Below are positions 11,350 to 23,300 of a DNA stretch of 64,000 bases, one piece after another. This stretch comes from Chrysaora quinquecirrha (lineage: Eukaryota > Cnidaria > Scyphozoa > Semaeostomeae > Pelagiidae), in the NCBI GenBank assembly GCA_014526335.1, contig JACTAT010000298.1, forward strand, positions 124,001 to 188,000. The letters are read 5' to 3'. The position numbers and the translations under genes are program-made. The notes under the pieces are model-generated. The model made no database searches and was not told the origin of the DNA. It was given only the letters and a program-made list of their open reading frames with translations. The first letter of the stretch is position 1, and each line of letters opens with the position of its first letter.

Positions 11350-12305
11350 TCCGATTGCATTCTAGGAGGGGAGCTCTTGTAGTGAAAGTTAACATTGTGA
11401 TTTTAGGTCCTTCCTTATTCACACTCACATTGCATAATCATATCATTTCTGCGTTTTTTCAACCATTTCCTAATTTGTTATGACCAAAGTCAGGAAAAAG
11501 TTACAGTCACAGACCGGAGGAAGGTCAGTTAGAAGAAAGGAAAATATTTTGCCACACCCAAAACACGACTATTTTTCATTGTTAAGTGAGGAAAGTTTTT
11601 AGCTAGGGGTTTGAACACGTCTTTTTGTTTCACTGATTTCTCAAGAAGAAGCAAACACAAGCACCCAACTTACCAAGTGCCTGCATCACAGGCTTTCCTG
11701 AGTTCCCTGAGGACTCACTGCTCTGGACTCATCACAGAATTTCTGGTTCCTGGTTATCCAACTCATAAAAACCTTGGAAAACATGGTTTCTGGAGACCAA
11801 ATCCACAAAACCTTACTCAACAGCACTCTCTGGTTCTTCGTGATCCAACTCACAAAAACTTGATTTGAACAACACGAAAGTTCTTGGTCACTTAGTCACA
11901 AAACCTCACAGCAAAATCAGCAAATTTTCATCACGACAATGGTGATGCACTGTCCAGCTCATTCGATCAGTCAATCTGCTATCGGTAACAGGACAGCAAG
12001 CAATGAAGACATCAAGCATAGCAGTATTTCAATATTTACACTCGATTTTAGCTAATTAGCTAATCTCATATTTACTCCATCCAACATTTAACAATTTTTT
12101 ACGTATTTCAAGTAGCCATATTTATCTCAATAACATTCATATAAGCAGATATGTTTAGCTCATGTTGCTTTGTAACTCAACTCTTCAGCTTCCTATCACT
12201 GTATCATTCATTCCTTCACACTGCTCAAATAATGCCTAATTAAATACAAAGTTTCACTCTAGGTTTCAAATGCATCACATTTGTGTGCATTCTAGGGGGA
12301 ACTCT
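11350..12305 (+). mobile_element. Ty3/gypsy 3' end: polypurine tract and LTR start, first copy
   Basis: GCATTCTAGGAGGGGAGCTC followed by TTGTAGTGAAAGTT at 11357-11386 has the form of a polypurine tract next to an LTR beginning TGTAG at 11378. The same signature occurs in the intact-looking gypsy element further right (TCTAGGGGGGGAGCTA then TGTAGCG at 46431). No LTR end could be fixed, and the sequence to 12290 is unassigned; a short open frame at 11611-11868 has no known motif. Confidence 0.45.
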
Positions 12306-12730
12306 TGTAGTGAATTACACATTTCTTTAGTTAGGTCCTTCCTTATCAAATTAGGCTGTTTCTATTAATATTCATTCCTTCTGTTCTTTTGCATCACTCA
12401 ACAATGCATATCATCATCTCGGCATCACCTACGTCATTTGCAACACTCAGACATGCCTACATGCTTACATGATCTCACCAGGTCATTCCAGCATTACTTC
12501 AATCATTGCCTTATTTGTCAAGCTTCTCAATTGTCGTTTCATTTCCTTCACGATCTTACCATAGCTATTTTCCTTATTTGTAACTTTTGGATTCTTAGGC
12601 AACTTGAGCATATCAACTTTAAATAAATGTGTTTCTTTGTAAATAGTTAGTTCAGTAGATAGTTCAGTAGATTGTTGATACGCTCTTTTTTTCTCTAGTC
12701 TTTCTGCCTCTGTGTTCCCTGCTCGTTACA
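12306..12730 (+). mobile_element. Probable LTR of a Ty3/gypsy-type element, second copy
   Basis: It begins TGTAGTGAATTACAC directly after the purine tract TCTAGGGGGAACTC, and could end CTGCTCGTTACA, which gives a TG...CA unit of 425 bp. The opening and the nearby TTAGGTCCTTCCTTAT block are shared with the copy starting at 11378, so two related 3' ends lie about 930 bp apart. The right boundary is a guess from the terminal CA. Confidence 0.4.
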
Positions 12731-12809
12731 TCAGGCATCAAAGGTGACGTAGCCAAGGGGGGTGTCACAGGGGGACCACCCCCCAATCATGGTTAAAGAT
12801 GGTCTTCGT

Positions 12810-13075
12810 AATACACCTTTTCATTATCCGCGGCCTCGCTTTCGCAAGGGAGTCTGGGACGAGTTATGGGGTGAAAGATTTTTCACAGCTTCCCTTCGCG
12901 AGAACGTGTTTTGGTGATTTGTGAGAGAGAAGTTGTGTTGCTGATTAAACCTTGCAGATATACTCGTATTTCTTCAAGTTAATTCATTCGATATATTATC
13001 CTGCGTAGTCTGTTATCAAGGGAACAGTTTTCTTAAAAACTTCAAACAAGTACTTTGCTCTGGCAGGCTACGCTA
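12810..13075 (+). repeat. Left terminal inverted repeat of the 12.8-16.9 kb transposon
   Basis: Runs from AATACACCTTTTCATTATCC to GGCAGGCTACGCTA. It matches the reverse complement of 16681-16946 along all 266 bases with about five substitutions and no gap. Confidence 0.95.
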
Positions 13076-13119
13076 CGTAATATCAGTTTTGCAGGAAGAT
13101 TCCTTCTGCGAAATTTTGT

Positions 13120-14709
13120 TTGGGTTCAAATATGGTCAACGGAACATGTGCAGTTGTATCTTGTACGAATAACAAGTACAAATTGAAGAAATGGAGAAAG
13201 AAGGAATGTATGGTGCATGCTGGAATGATAAATGAGAATTGTCCATGCGATCCGCCTTTTCAACTGCATTCATTTCCAAGTAAGTTGCGTTTTGGGGAGC
13301 TTCGGGAGACATGGATTAGAGCGCTGAATCGAGTGACAAAAAAGCACACTCCGTGGCAGCCAGGTTCAAGTGATATGGTGTGCTCAGAGCATTTTGAAGG
13401 TGGGAAACCAACAGCAGAGAATCCTGTTCCTACTTTGAAACTTGGCTATGAAAAGCTGGCTAAGTCTGTGCGTTGTCAGCTTGTGAGACATGAGTTGACT
13501 TCTGCTGCTGAAGCAGCCAAAGGTGGAGAATCTGGCAAAGATGATGAAGGTAGAATGGACCACGCTTTTGGCCATGATCATGCATATTTGTCATTAAATC
13601 CAGAGGCATGTGGAACATGCAAGGATAAGAATGATTTGATAAACTCTTACAGAGAGAAGTTGGAAAAACTTTCTGAAGAAAAGAAGCATCTCCAGGCTCA
13701 GGTCACAAAGATGAAAGAAGAAATCAAAGCCAACAGTGTCACAAATTCAAGACAAAAGCCATTTTCAGTGAAATATATCAAGAAAGATGCTGATATGAAA
13801 TTTTATGCAGGATTTCAGTCAGTCAAAGTTTTCAATGCTATATTGGAGCTGTTGAAGACGTATACTGCTGGATTAAAATATTGGAGAGGGGAAAAACATG
13901 TTTTGTCCAACAAGATAAAAGGTAAACTTCCAACAAAAACAATGGAGGTTGCAGGAAGGGACCAGTTTCTACTGGTCTTAATGAGACTTTGATTAGGACT
14001 CTTAACACAGGACTTGGCCCAAAGATTCAACATTTCAGTTGGTACATGCTCAACAATCTTTTCCACCTGGATAAGATTTCTCAGCAGTACCTTTGCAGAT
14101 CCACTTTTAACCTGGCTCTCTCGCGATGTGATAACATCAAACCTCCCAGAGATGTTTAAGAAAAGCCATCGTAAGACCAGGTGCATTATCGACTGCTCTG
14201 AGATTTTTATAGAGAGACCAAAGACATTAGAGGTGCAGGCAGCAACATGGTCGGATTACAAAAAGCACAATATGGTGAAGTTCTTGATTGCCATATCGCC
14301 AACTTGCTACATTATGTTCTTATCAGACTGTTATGGTGGAAGAACTTCTGATCAGTATATTTGCCAGAACAGTACATTTTACAATAAGCTGGAGTATGGA
14401 GATGAAATCATGGCGGATCTGGGTTTTCAGATCAAAGAAGATCTTCTGCACCATTATTGCACTCTGAGTATCCCTCCTGGCGCTCGTGCCAAGTCAAAGA
14501 TGACTGCAAATGAGTGCAAAACAACAAAAGAAGTTGCAAACCTTCGCATTCATGTTGAAAGGGCAATCAACAGATTAAAGACATTTAGAATTTTAAAGAA
14601 CATTTTGTCATTAACTTTGTTGCCTTATGTTGATGATATAGTGCATACTTGTGCTGCACTTTGTAATATTCAGCCCCCACTTATAAGACCTACTACTTCA
14701 AAAGTATAA
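13120..14709 (+). pseudogene. THAP-domain DDE transposase, one nonsense codon
   Basis: One frame of 530 codons, broken only by TGA at 13990-13992. Residues 1-115 form a THAP zinc finger: Cys-x4-Cys near the start, a central Trp in ETWIRALNR, then MVCSEHF (Cys-x2-His) and PTLKLG. Residues about 175-205 are a coiled coil (SYREKLEKLSEEKKHLQAQ). The DDE nuclease domain (DDE_Tnp_4 type) follows, with the first Asp in CIIDCSEIFIERP, the second in IMADLGFQI and Glu in LRIHVERAINRLK. The THAP domain would bind the terminal repeats and the DDE domain would cut and join DNA. The stop lies where relatives have Arg, so CGA to TGA decay is likely. The start is the ATG at 13120; another ATG lies at 13132. 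Confidence 0.85.
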
Positions 14710-14932
14710 CAGCAGTAATGTTGTATTTTATCCATAGTTTTTTGAACAGACTGAATTTTAGCTGAAAGAAAGTAATTAATTTTAGCTGAAAGAAAGTAAT
14801 CACAACTATTGTTCTTATTCATCCATGCCTCTAAGCTTAATATTCTTCAGGGTTTTTCCAAAAAGAAACTATTGCTCAAATTGCAACATATTATCAATTC
14901 TACTAAACAGACAATTAAATGGCAAAGCAAGC
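14710..14932. repeat. Intergenic spacer with a tandem duplication
   Basis: The gap between the convergent transposon genes holds two tandem copies of a 24-bp unit, TTTTAGCTGAAAGAAAGTAA being its core, at about 14756-14803. Confidence 0.7.
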
Positions 14933-15643
14933 CTAAATGAAAATAAATCTAGTCATTAAACACAGATGGTACATAATATTTTTCATAAAATGTTTGAAAA
15001 CTTCCTTGAGTTCAGTCCAGTAGTGAACATCAAAATAGACTTTATCCATAACTGAGCCATGAGCAGTCCAGACAAAAAAGTAACATGTGTCAGCTTTAGT
15101 TGCAGCCATCTGGACCTGGCACTGAGTATAATATTTATGATTCCGATTTAGTTCTAATTTTCCATGTTTGTCCTTTTTCAAGAAAGGTAATTTCACATTT
15201 TCATCAGTTGGGGATGTATGGTTTTTTGAAAATGGGCACTTGACTTCAAGGCATGATATACCACAGCAGCTGCACTGGACAATTCTGTCAGGGCTGCCAC
15301 CAACATAAGGAATCTCCTTACAAATACAAAGCCAACAATCAGTGATGTTGACATCTTTGTGTGTCTTACAGAAAGCTTCTTTGAATGCTTGCACTCCATC
15401 TGACTCCATTGTGCGGCCATATTTTAAAGCAGGTATATCAGGGTTCAGGTGACTTTCTCCAGAAACTGTCCTGATGATTGCAGACAAATCAGCATTGCCT
15501 TTTGCTTTAAGTAAAGATGCAATCCTTGTCTTGACATCATGAGCTTTTGATGCCGTTATTGTATGCTTTCTAAATGAAAACCACAGAGGGTTATCACTCT
15601 GTCCTAAAGTGGCATTCTTTATCCTCTCTGAATTTGCTGGCAT
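14933..15643 (-). pseudogene. YqaJ-type (lambda exonuclease-like) nuclease domain
   Basis: The 236-codon frame carries the catalytic pattern of the PD-(D/E)xK fold: WFSFRKHTITAS at the start (the R-x-T-x-S motif), ALKYGRTME, then GGSPD with the metal-binding Asp, CLEVKCP (E-x-K), and YYTQCQVQMA with the conserved Gln. All expected catalytic residues are present. It is the C-terminal part of one protein whose N-terminal half is encoded at 15758-16603. Between them the frame shifts twice (near 15770 and 15680), unless a short intron is present. In this transposon group the nuclease is an accessory protein; its exact role in transposition is not established to my knowledge. The frame marked here starts at ATG 15641-15643, inside an upstream open stretch. 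Confidence 0.8.
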
Positions 15644-15757
15644 GTAAGCAGCAACACTGCTAAAAAAAGATTCTGCATTTGATGAGTTCTTCTAAATGGT
15701 CATCCAATGTCCATAGCTCTGTTAACATTTTTTTGCTCCCTTGTTTGACCTCTTTTG

Positions 15758-16603
15758 CTACTGCTGTAAAAAGATCGACTCCTCTTCTTTACAGGCATTT
15801 TTCATGGTAGCAGCAACATCAGAGAATGTCAGTTTATCTTCTGCTTCCAAAGGCTTGAGACTTTTTTTGGGAGAGCAATTTGGTCCTTGAAGCTTTTTAC
15901 CTCTTCTCCCAAAATCTCCTCTGCTAAATTTAAAGTCTTTTACCCTCAGAGGCTTCACTACTTTGTTATTTAGAAGCCACTGGCATGGCTTTGATGTGCA
16001 TGAGGGATTTGACAACCCCATTCTAATAGCAGCTTCAACCCGGAAAAGAGCTGCTGCAACATGATTGCATGTTGCAGATATACCTGCCATGCAAGAGCAA
16101 TGAGCAGCAAGAACTTTCCCGGTTTCTTTGGAAAGGCAAATCCAGAGTTTGTGAGGCACATCTGATATCTTCTGGGAAGGCCTACATACTGTTCTTAACA
16201 AACATACTTTGCTTGATTGGTTGACCTCATTGTACTTGAGAGGATGAAGCCATCCACTTGTATAGTAACTATAGGCTTTAGAAGTCTTATAGTCACTCAA
16301 GTCCTTTGAAACCAGTTCACTTGGATGAAACGACAAGAAATTGTAAATGTCTGGATATAAAGTCATTGGCCAGAACTTTAAACTTTCTTCTTCCGTAAGC
16401 CAGCCAGTGTCCAATTTGAAAGGGTTGGGAATAGTTTCCTCACCAACTTTCAGTTTTGAAGAATATTCTTGTGCAATTTCGGCTTGAACTTCTTCCGCTG
16501 TTTTTATTATTGAAACATCGTTTTCTTTTGCAACAAAACATCTTGCCACTAATTCTTTCTTGGTGCCACTAATTTCCAATCCTCTTAGCTGAAGAAAACT
16601 CAT
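15758..16603 (-). pseudogene. SWIM zinc-finger N-terminal part of the YqaJ accessory protein
   Basis: The ATG at 16601-16603 opens a 281-codon frame. The first 30 residues (LQLRGLEISGTKKELVARCF) resemble a SAP-type helix-turn-helix. Residues about 165-190 hold AAHCSCMAGISATCNHVAAA, a SWIM finger (C-x-C-xn-C-x-H) that binds DNA or protein. The tail is basic. The frame ends at TAG near 15758 by a shift in a T-run, and similarity continues in the next frame (LFTAVAKEVKQGS). The gene begins about 80 bp inside the right terminal repeat, as expected for the last gene of the element. Confidence 0.75.
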
Positions 16604-16680
16604 CGACTTTCATGGAAGAAAATATTGCAAGATCCATCTTCCTCTTGTTTTCGGACAAAAAATCAGGCAATCAGGATCAC

Positions 16681-16946
16681 TAGCGTAGCCTGCCAGAGCA
16701 AAGTACTTGTTTGAAGTTTTTAAGAAAACTGTTCCCTTGATAACAGACTACGCAGGATAATATATAGAATGAATAAACTTGAAGAAATACGAGTATATCT
16801 GCAAGGTTTAATCAGCAACGCAACTTCTCTCTCACAAATCACCAAAACACGTTGTCGCGAAGGGAAGCTGTGAAAAATCTTTCACCCCATAACTCGTCCC
16901 AGACTTCCTTGCGAAAGCGAGGCCGCGGATAATGAAAAGGTGTATT
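16681..16946 (-). repeat. Right terminal inverted repeat of the 12.8-16.9 kb transposon
   Basis: Reverse complement of 12810-13075 with about five substitutions. It starts TAGCGTAGCCTGCC and ends GGTGTATT. Just outside lies a run of about 12 G (near 16970). Confidence 0.95.
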
Positions 16947-17480
16947 TTTCAAAATCCGTGGAGAAATAGGGGGGGGGGGGTAGGAAGGGAAAGTTTTTCT
17001 CTGGTCGCTTTTGTACGGAGACAAATGAAAATGAGGCAATAAAATTGTCTTTAATGTAACCGCTGTTCGTGAGAGCCAAAATTTTTATTTTTTATTTCCA
17101 AATCTCTTTGGACGTTATTCTTGCCCGCTATTTTAATTTACAAACTGTAGAGGACAATGCAACTATTCGTCAGACAATTATTCGAAGGGATTCAAACAGT
17201 CAAAGATTCAACCAACATGTGTTGCAAAAGCAAATCCAAACAATAGAGACAGAAGGTAAATGTGTTAACGAGGAGGGAAATGTATTAAACTTTAGCGTCA
17301 AAACAAACTGAAATTTCCTATATACTGTAGTGTACCTGCTGCCGAGTTAATTTTCATTTCAAATTTGAACTGAACTAGCAAGAAGATATCTTATTTCTGT
17401 TAATGAAAGATACATTTGAATTTTTTGGCGGACCTCCTGTCGGTAAGCAATGTTTAAAAAGAAGTCAAAATTTCTAGAAG
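16947..17480. other. Spacer between two mobile elements
   Basis: A G-run near 16970 and AT-rich sequence. A short open frame at 17069-17311 has no motif. No gene is supported. Confidence 0.5.
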
Positions 17481-17485
17481 CATAT

Positions 17486-17887
17486 TGTACGATTTTTTGA
17501 TTAGAACGAATCAAATCAGACGAGAAATAGCGATCCAGAGATCTGCTTCGACAGACCGTTAGGCCTTGTTTCAACAAAAAGAGGACTGTATGTTTTCTAA
17601 TATTGATTTAAATCTATTTACACTATATACAATACGAATATCACCAATATCACCTGAGAATACTTCATAGAGTATATTCTTTAGTTCTTCTAAGAGTTAT
17701 ACGTTCAAGTTCAAGAGATTCTTCAAGAGTTCTAGGTTCTAAGATTCTAGTCAGATCCACAGATCAACAATTTTTCAACCAAAAAAAAAAAACTACAACG
17801 ACACAACACATGACACACAAGACATCCACGTGATAAACACTTCACATAAACGAGGTTAAAATATTCAATTCAACTAAAGTCTTTACA
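17486..17887 (-). repeat. 3' LTR of the BEL/Pao element
   Basis: Plus strand TGTACGATTTTTTGATT to AAAGTCTTTACA; 402 bp; nearly identical to 23561-23962. Confidence 0.95.
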
Positions 17888-17923
17888 CTCCCCCCTTGAT
17901 CAGTTATAAGCTAAGCTATAAGT

Positions 17924-19096
17924 CTATATGTCTTCTGAGAATAACTGATCAACTAATTGTCTTTTCGCATCAGCTACAACTGCAGCAGTTCTTCTAATGC
18001 GTCGTTGAGAGTTTGTGATTGCTTCTTCATCTTTTCGATTACTATCTGCATTTGATACTGATTGTTTCTTCATATTCAGCTCCAACGGAAACAGTTTCTG
18101 TAATGGCCTTGAGATTTCATTTCGATTAGCCAGCATTACTTTCGTACCTCTTATTTCAGCATCTTTTCCAGCTATTAACGTTTCAATGCGTCCCAATTTC
18201 CACAAATTACGATTCGAAGAATTTTCCTCCTTTACAGTAACAATATCTCCTTCTTTGATCAAGGGATCACGAAGTTTACTGGAAACGTTTCTTTGTTGTT
18301 CTTGTAGATCTGATAAATATTCTATCTTCCATCTATTTTGAAAATGATTTAACAAGGAACTCAGGTATTTCGCTCGACGATGCATGTTCTCTCGAAGACT
18401 ATAATCTGGATCTTCAGCTTCTTCAGATCTATCACAGTTATAATGTGGAACAGTTATCAATCTTTTACCAATGACTAGATGAGAATGTGTCAAGGGATCC
18501 TCTATGTCATCTGTGTAAATATGAGTCAAAGGTCTTGAGTTTATAACTGCTTCAATCTCTATGATGGTAGTGTGTAGTTCGTCAGATGTCAGTTTCGCGT
18601 TACCAACGACCTTTTTCAAACAAGATTTTACACTTTTTACGAGTCTTTCGTAAAATCCACCCCACCACAGGGCTCTTGCAAGTATGTATTCCCATTTTAT
18701 TTGATTGCTCGCGAAGTAGTTTACAACTCCAGGTAGCTCAAATAACGAAGTTAGACGTTTAGCTGCTGATTTAAAAGTCTTGGCGTTGTCTGAGATGATT
18801 AATGTTGGTGATCCTCGACGCGCGGTAAATCTTCTGAAGCAGCTTAGAAAGTTTGAGGTGTTCAAATCTTCTACTAACTCAAGATGTACGGCACGAGACG
18901 TTGCGCAGGTAAAAAGAGCAATATAAACCTTGCGCATCTCTTTACAGTTGCGGTTGTTATCCTTTCTCACATATAGAGGTCCTGCAAAATCAACACCAAC
19001 CGATGAGAACGCTGGACGATCCTCTAAACAAAGTGTTGGTAAATCTGCAGATTTCGTATTTTCCATAAGAAAGACCTTGGATTTTTCGACATTCAT
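17924..19096 (-). pseudogene. BEL/Pao integrase and C-terminal domain
   Basis: The DDE core shows SVGVDFAGPLYV (first Asp), LIISDNAKTFKSA (second Asp) and WWGGFYERLVKSVK (Glu). After it lies a DUF5641-like domain (REGDIV-like KEGDIVTVKEE, then LWKLGRIETL) and a basic tail. The HHCC zinc finger that should precede the core is encoded at 19097-19200 in another frame (HNGVKETLLQLRSRFW and CHECRKIQG), so a frameshift near 19060 splits the domain. All three catalytic residues are kept. Confidence 0.9.
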
Positions 19097-19199
19097 GACA
19101 ATTCCGAAGAATCTTTTTGACCTTTTGTCTTCCTTTGACGATCCAAAAACGAGACCTTAACTGCAGAAGAGTTTCTTTAACACCATTGTGATAAACCTT

Positions 19200-20222
19200 T
19201 CAGTTTTTTATGATAAGTTCTTTTAAATAACTGTCATGCGGTAAGAGAATAGGATATTTCGATTTATATGGTAGATCTGCGTTTTTTAGTCTTCCTCCAC
19301 AACGGATAAGTCCATCAGTATCTGTAAATATCCCCAGTTGATTCTCAAGTTGGTTTTCTTTGACATTAAGCTCTGTTTGCATGTTTTTAATCAAAAGAGT
19401 TTCTGCTATTTGGATTTCGTCAGTGGTCAAATGTCCTGCCTTTCTTTCATTCTTTTTACAATTTGCAATAAATCTGAGGACATAACTTGTAACACGCACC
19501 AATTTGTCGAAGGAACTGAATTTATTTAAAGGTAGAATTCTATCGATTTTAGATACCTCTGTGTTGACATGAAGACTGGAGGTTTCTATTTCTCTTTCAC
19601 TTGACTTTCTCCTTTCTTCGTCCTTCCACGTTTCTGGAATTGTAGGCAGGTTTTTCATCACTTGCCATTCGTCTTCATCTCTAGCTAGCCAGTCAGGACC
19701 AGACCACCATACCTTATTTTCCTGAAGTTTTGAAGGCAATATTCCTCTCGATGGCAAGTCTGCTGGGTTGTCTGCTCCAGGGCAGTGCGACCATTGTTCT
19801 ATACGAGTTAATTTTCTAATTTCTTGAACTCTGTTGTCTACAAATAATTTCCAGTCACGATCTAGACCCTTTATCCAGTAGATAGCAGTTATCGAATCTG
19901 ACCAATAGCGAATGTTCTTTATTTCGACAATAGGTTTTAGACTCTTCTTTACAGTGTCCATCAATCTGGACAATACTAAACAAGACATTAGTTCGAGTCG
20001 AGGAATAGACAGTTTCTTAAGTGGTGAAACTCGAGTCTTTGACATTACCAAGTCTACTTTGGTAGAGTTTCCTGAACTGTACTTAACGTACACTGCAGCA
20101 GCGTAAGCATCCTGTGAAGCATCACAGAATCCATGTAAATCAATCTTTGCTGGTCTTCCTTCGACTTCTTTGAAATGATATCGTGGGACTTCAATTGTTA
20201 TTGTTTTCTTACAAGAATTCAC
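19200..20222 (-). pseudogene. BEL/Pao RNase H-like (Peptidase_A17-type) region
   Basis: Contains DLHGFCDASQDAYAAAVYV, LSIPRLELMSCLVLSRL, YWSDSITAIYWIKG, and WSHCPGADNPADLPSRG, the signature order of the RNase H-like part of BEL/Pao polyproteins. The true domain begins about 110 bp upstream (IAPIITPIKVLFQKI, near 20330) but is separated from the reverse transcriptase by a frameshift with loss of a few codons. It ends at a stop at 19200-19202, just before the integrase zinc finger. Confidence 0.88.
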
Positions 20223-20320
20223 CCACTTTTTCCAGATAGTGTCAATTTCTTCTGGAAGATTGTCATCCCATCCAGACTTTGCTTCACAGATTTTTTGAAA
20301 GAGTACCTTTATCGGTGTGA

Positions 20321-23300
20321 TTATTGGGGCAATGAGAAAACCTTTGCAATTGATTTAAGAATAGTTCTTTTGGTTTCCTCTTCTTTTGATTGTTGTACAA
20401 GTTCGGCAAGATTAAATTTAATCGTATCTTTACAACTATCCCATGTTAGGCCTAAAACCTTCTGTTCTTCGGAAATTTTTTCTTTCTCTGTTGATTTTAC
20501 ATTCATTTTAGTACTAGAAGTACCACTGCTGAATTCATCACTGTGTTTTGAGTTCAAGAATTCATTTTCTTCTGCATTGATTCTTGATTGCAGATCACTT
20601 GAGTTTGTCCTCCACTTTCGTAAATTGAAACCACCTTCTGACAACAGCTTCTTAGAAACTGTATAGATTTTCATACATTCTTCTTCGTCATACGCTCCGG
20701 TGGTCACGTCATCGACGTCTAAGGCATTAAACAGCTTGTTAGTGACTTCCGGGTAGATTTCTTCGTATTTTCTAATGTGATGATCTAGTGTAGCATTTAA
20801 AAGGAAGGGAGAGCTTGAAACACCAAAGATGACTCGCTTGAAACGCATTGGGATTACTTTCGGATTGTCTTCATTGATGTCGTCAAACCATAAGAATCGA
20901 AGAGCATCTCTGTCGTTTGGTTGTATAGAAATCATCAGAAATGCTTTCTCTATATCTGAAGTCAATGCTGTTTTGTAAAATCTGAGCCTTGTAAGAATCT
21001 CTGCTACATTATGAAGTAAGCATGGTCCAGGATACAAACAATCATTTAATGAAGCTTGACCATCTTGTTTTGCCGAAACATCATAGACAATTCGTAATTT
21101 TGTTGTTGTTCTGTCTTGCTTCACAACTGGTTGATGAGGTATGTAATGCGTTTTACATATTGGCGATTCTTCTATTGGCTCAACTATACCCCTTCGTTCT
21201 TGCTCTTGGATTATCTCATCATATTCTTTCAATATTTCAGGCTTTGTACTCAGCTTTTTCCTTAAACTATTCAGGTGTCCTAGACTCAACTTGTAGTTAT
21301 CTGGTAGTGATGGATGATCTTTTTTCCACAGTAGCTTCACTTCGTACCGGCCATCAACAAAGCACACATCTTCCACAAACTCTATGTAGACAGAATTTTC
21401 ATCAGGACATGAGACTCCAATGCTTTCTAATTCCCAGAATTTCGATAGCATGTTTTCCAAAGGCTCTTTATTATCAGAATTTAGAGTTATTTCACTGTAT
21501 GTCTCAGTTCCTACACGTAAAACGTGAGTTTGTATTAGATTAGCTTGTGTTGATGCTGCTGAAGATATGCCAGGGACATTTCCTGATAGAACCCAGCCAA
21601 GTTTATATTCTAATGCTACTGGGCCTAGCTCCCCCCTTATACATTTGCCAGTCATTATGTTCCACATGGCCTCTGCTCCAATTAAAATTTGAATCTGCAT
21701 TTGACCTTCTTCATCTGGGTTAAAGTCTGCGAGGGGCAGTCCCTGTAAATGTGGATAAATGTTCACAGCTTCTTTTATAACCTGGCTAGTAAGAGGGGCA
21801 CAAACCACAGGCACTACATGAACATTTACATAAAGTATTTCTTCAGTATAGGGACTTCTTATCGCTATTTGCGTCATATCACAAGTTTGAAAGGAGCCCT
21901 GATCCGATCCAAATGTTTTAATGGACAATGTCTCACGGCTGAGGGTTGGAAGCCGCAATTTATCACGAAGTTCTTGTGAAATATTAGATTTCTGACTGCC
22001 ATTGGCTAAAATCATGCGAGCTATAATTGAATTCTGTAAATTGTCTACAGCGGAAATATACCCTTTGGCGGTTTGCAAGAGCACAGAATTCTTTGCATCA
22101 ACAAACATTGTTGTCGTAGAACTAATATCATTGGGGTTCTGTGGCTGTGTGAAGGCTTGAGGCCGCAGCGATTCATTTCTGTTAGATGTGTTGACAGCTG
22201 AATGAACTTGTGTTGAATTTTGGTTTCTAGGATTGTGTTGAAATCCGGGGTTGGCATAAGGAGCTTCGCAAATGCTGTTGTGATGACGATTTTTGCAGTT
22301 AAAGCATCGCACGTTGCTTTTACATTCTCTAGATAAGTGTCCCTTTTTCAAGCATACGAAACATTGCCCTTGTTTTTTCAAGATTTCTTTTCGGGCTCCA
22401 GGTTCGGTTACAGTGGGGCATTTCGCAGATAAATGTTTGTTTCGGCAAAAGGAACAAGTGACGGAGCTAGCATTACCCCCGTTAGCCAAAAGTGCAGAAG
22501 TTGTGGTATGCGAAATAGGTCGACTCGAATTTTGGAGAGGCCTTTGCCCTAGAACGGTTTGGTTGCAACGCTCTCTGGCCTCTAATTCTGAACTAAACAA
22601 TTCAAGGATTTTGTCAAGTTCCCAATTTTCTTTGTTTAAACTTTTAGAGATAGCTAATCTTATCTCTTCTGGTAACTTAGACATGACCACAGGTATCAAT
22701 AGCGTGCCATATTGCTCTGACTGTACTCCTAGCGACTTTAAGCTCCTTATATTTGTTTCTATCTCATCATACAGCTTTCTTAGAGACTTTATATCCTTGA
22801 TCATGGGAGCTTGGTTTATTTTCAAGAGTGCCTCAACGTGTGCATTGATGATGACTTGTTTCTGCGCAAATCTCGCTTTCAAGAAATCAATGGCCTCAGA
22901 GTAGTTTGCTGAGGTCAAGGCTAAGCCGGATATTGTTGCGGCTGCAGGGCCTTCTACAAGGGTCTTCAGATGCCGTAGTTTGTAGACAGGAGACAGGGTT
23001 TCGTTACTGTCTATGGCTGAGGCATAAACATCCCACCACTCGTTCCATTTTCTGGGATCTCCGTTGTATTTTGGCAACTCTAGCTTTGGTAACTTAGGTG
23101 TGTAACGATTCGAGTTTGTGGGTAGAGAGGATGTTTCTGTATTCGAAGCATTAGACCCTGCATGACTACTCGTTTGACTAATTGCCTTCGATTTTTCTCT
23201 GAGTTTTACTATCGCTTTCCTAATTTCTGATCGTTTGTCTTCACTATCAAAGATTTCTGTTTCTATATCATCATCATCTATTAAAGATACTATCTCTTCA

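Larger units (their letters stand above)
12810..16946 (+). mobile_element. ISL2EU-like (PIF/Harbinger-related) DNA transposon, near complete
   Basis: Terminal inverted repeats of 266 bp enclose a plus-strand THAP + DDE transposase (13120-14709) and a convergent minus-strand unit with a SWIM finger and a YqaJ-type nuclease (14933-16603). I know this pairing from the ISL2EU branch of the PIF/Harbinger-ISL2EU-Spy group; the assignment rests on that memory and on gene content. The repeats differ at about five positions by eye, so insertion is fairly recent. Exact outer ends are uncertain: similarity fades at AATACACC on both sides, while C-rich runs lie just outside on both flanks. I could not confirm a 2-bp target duplication. 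Confidence 0.75.
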
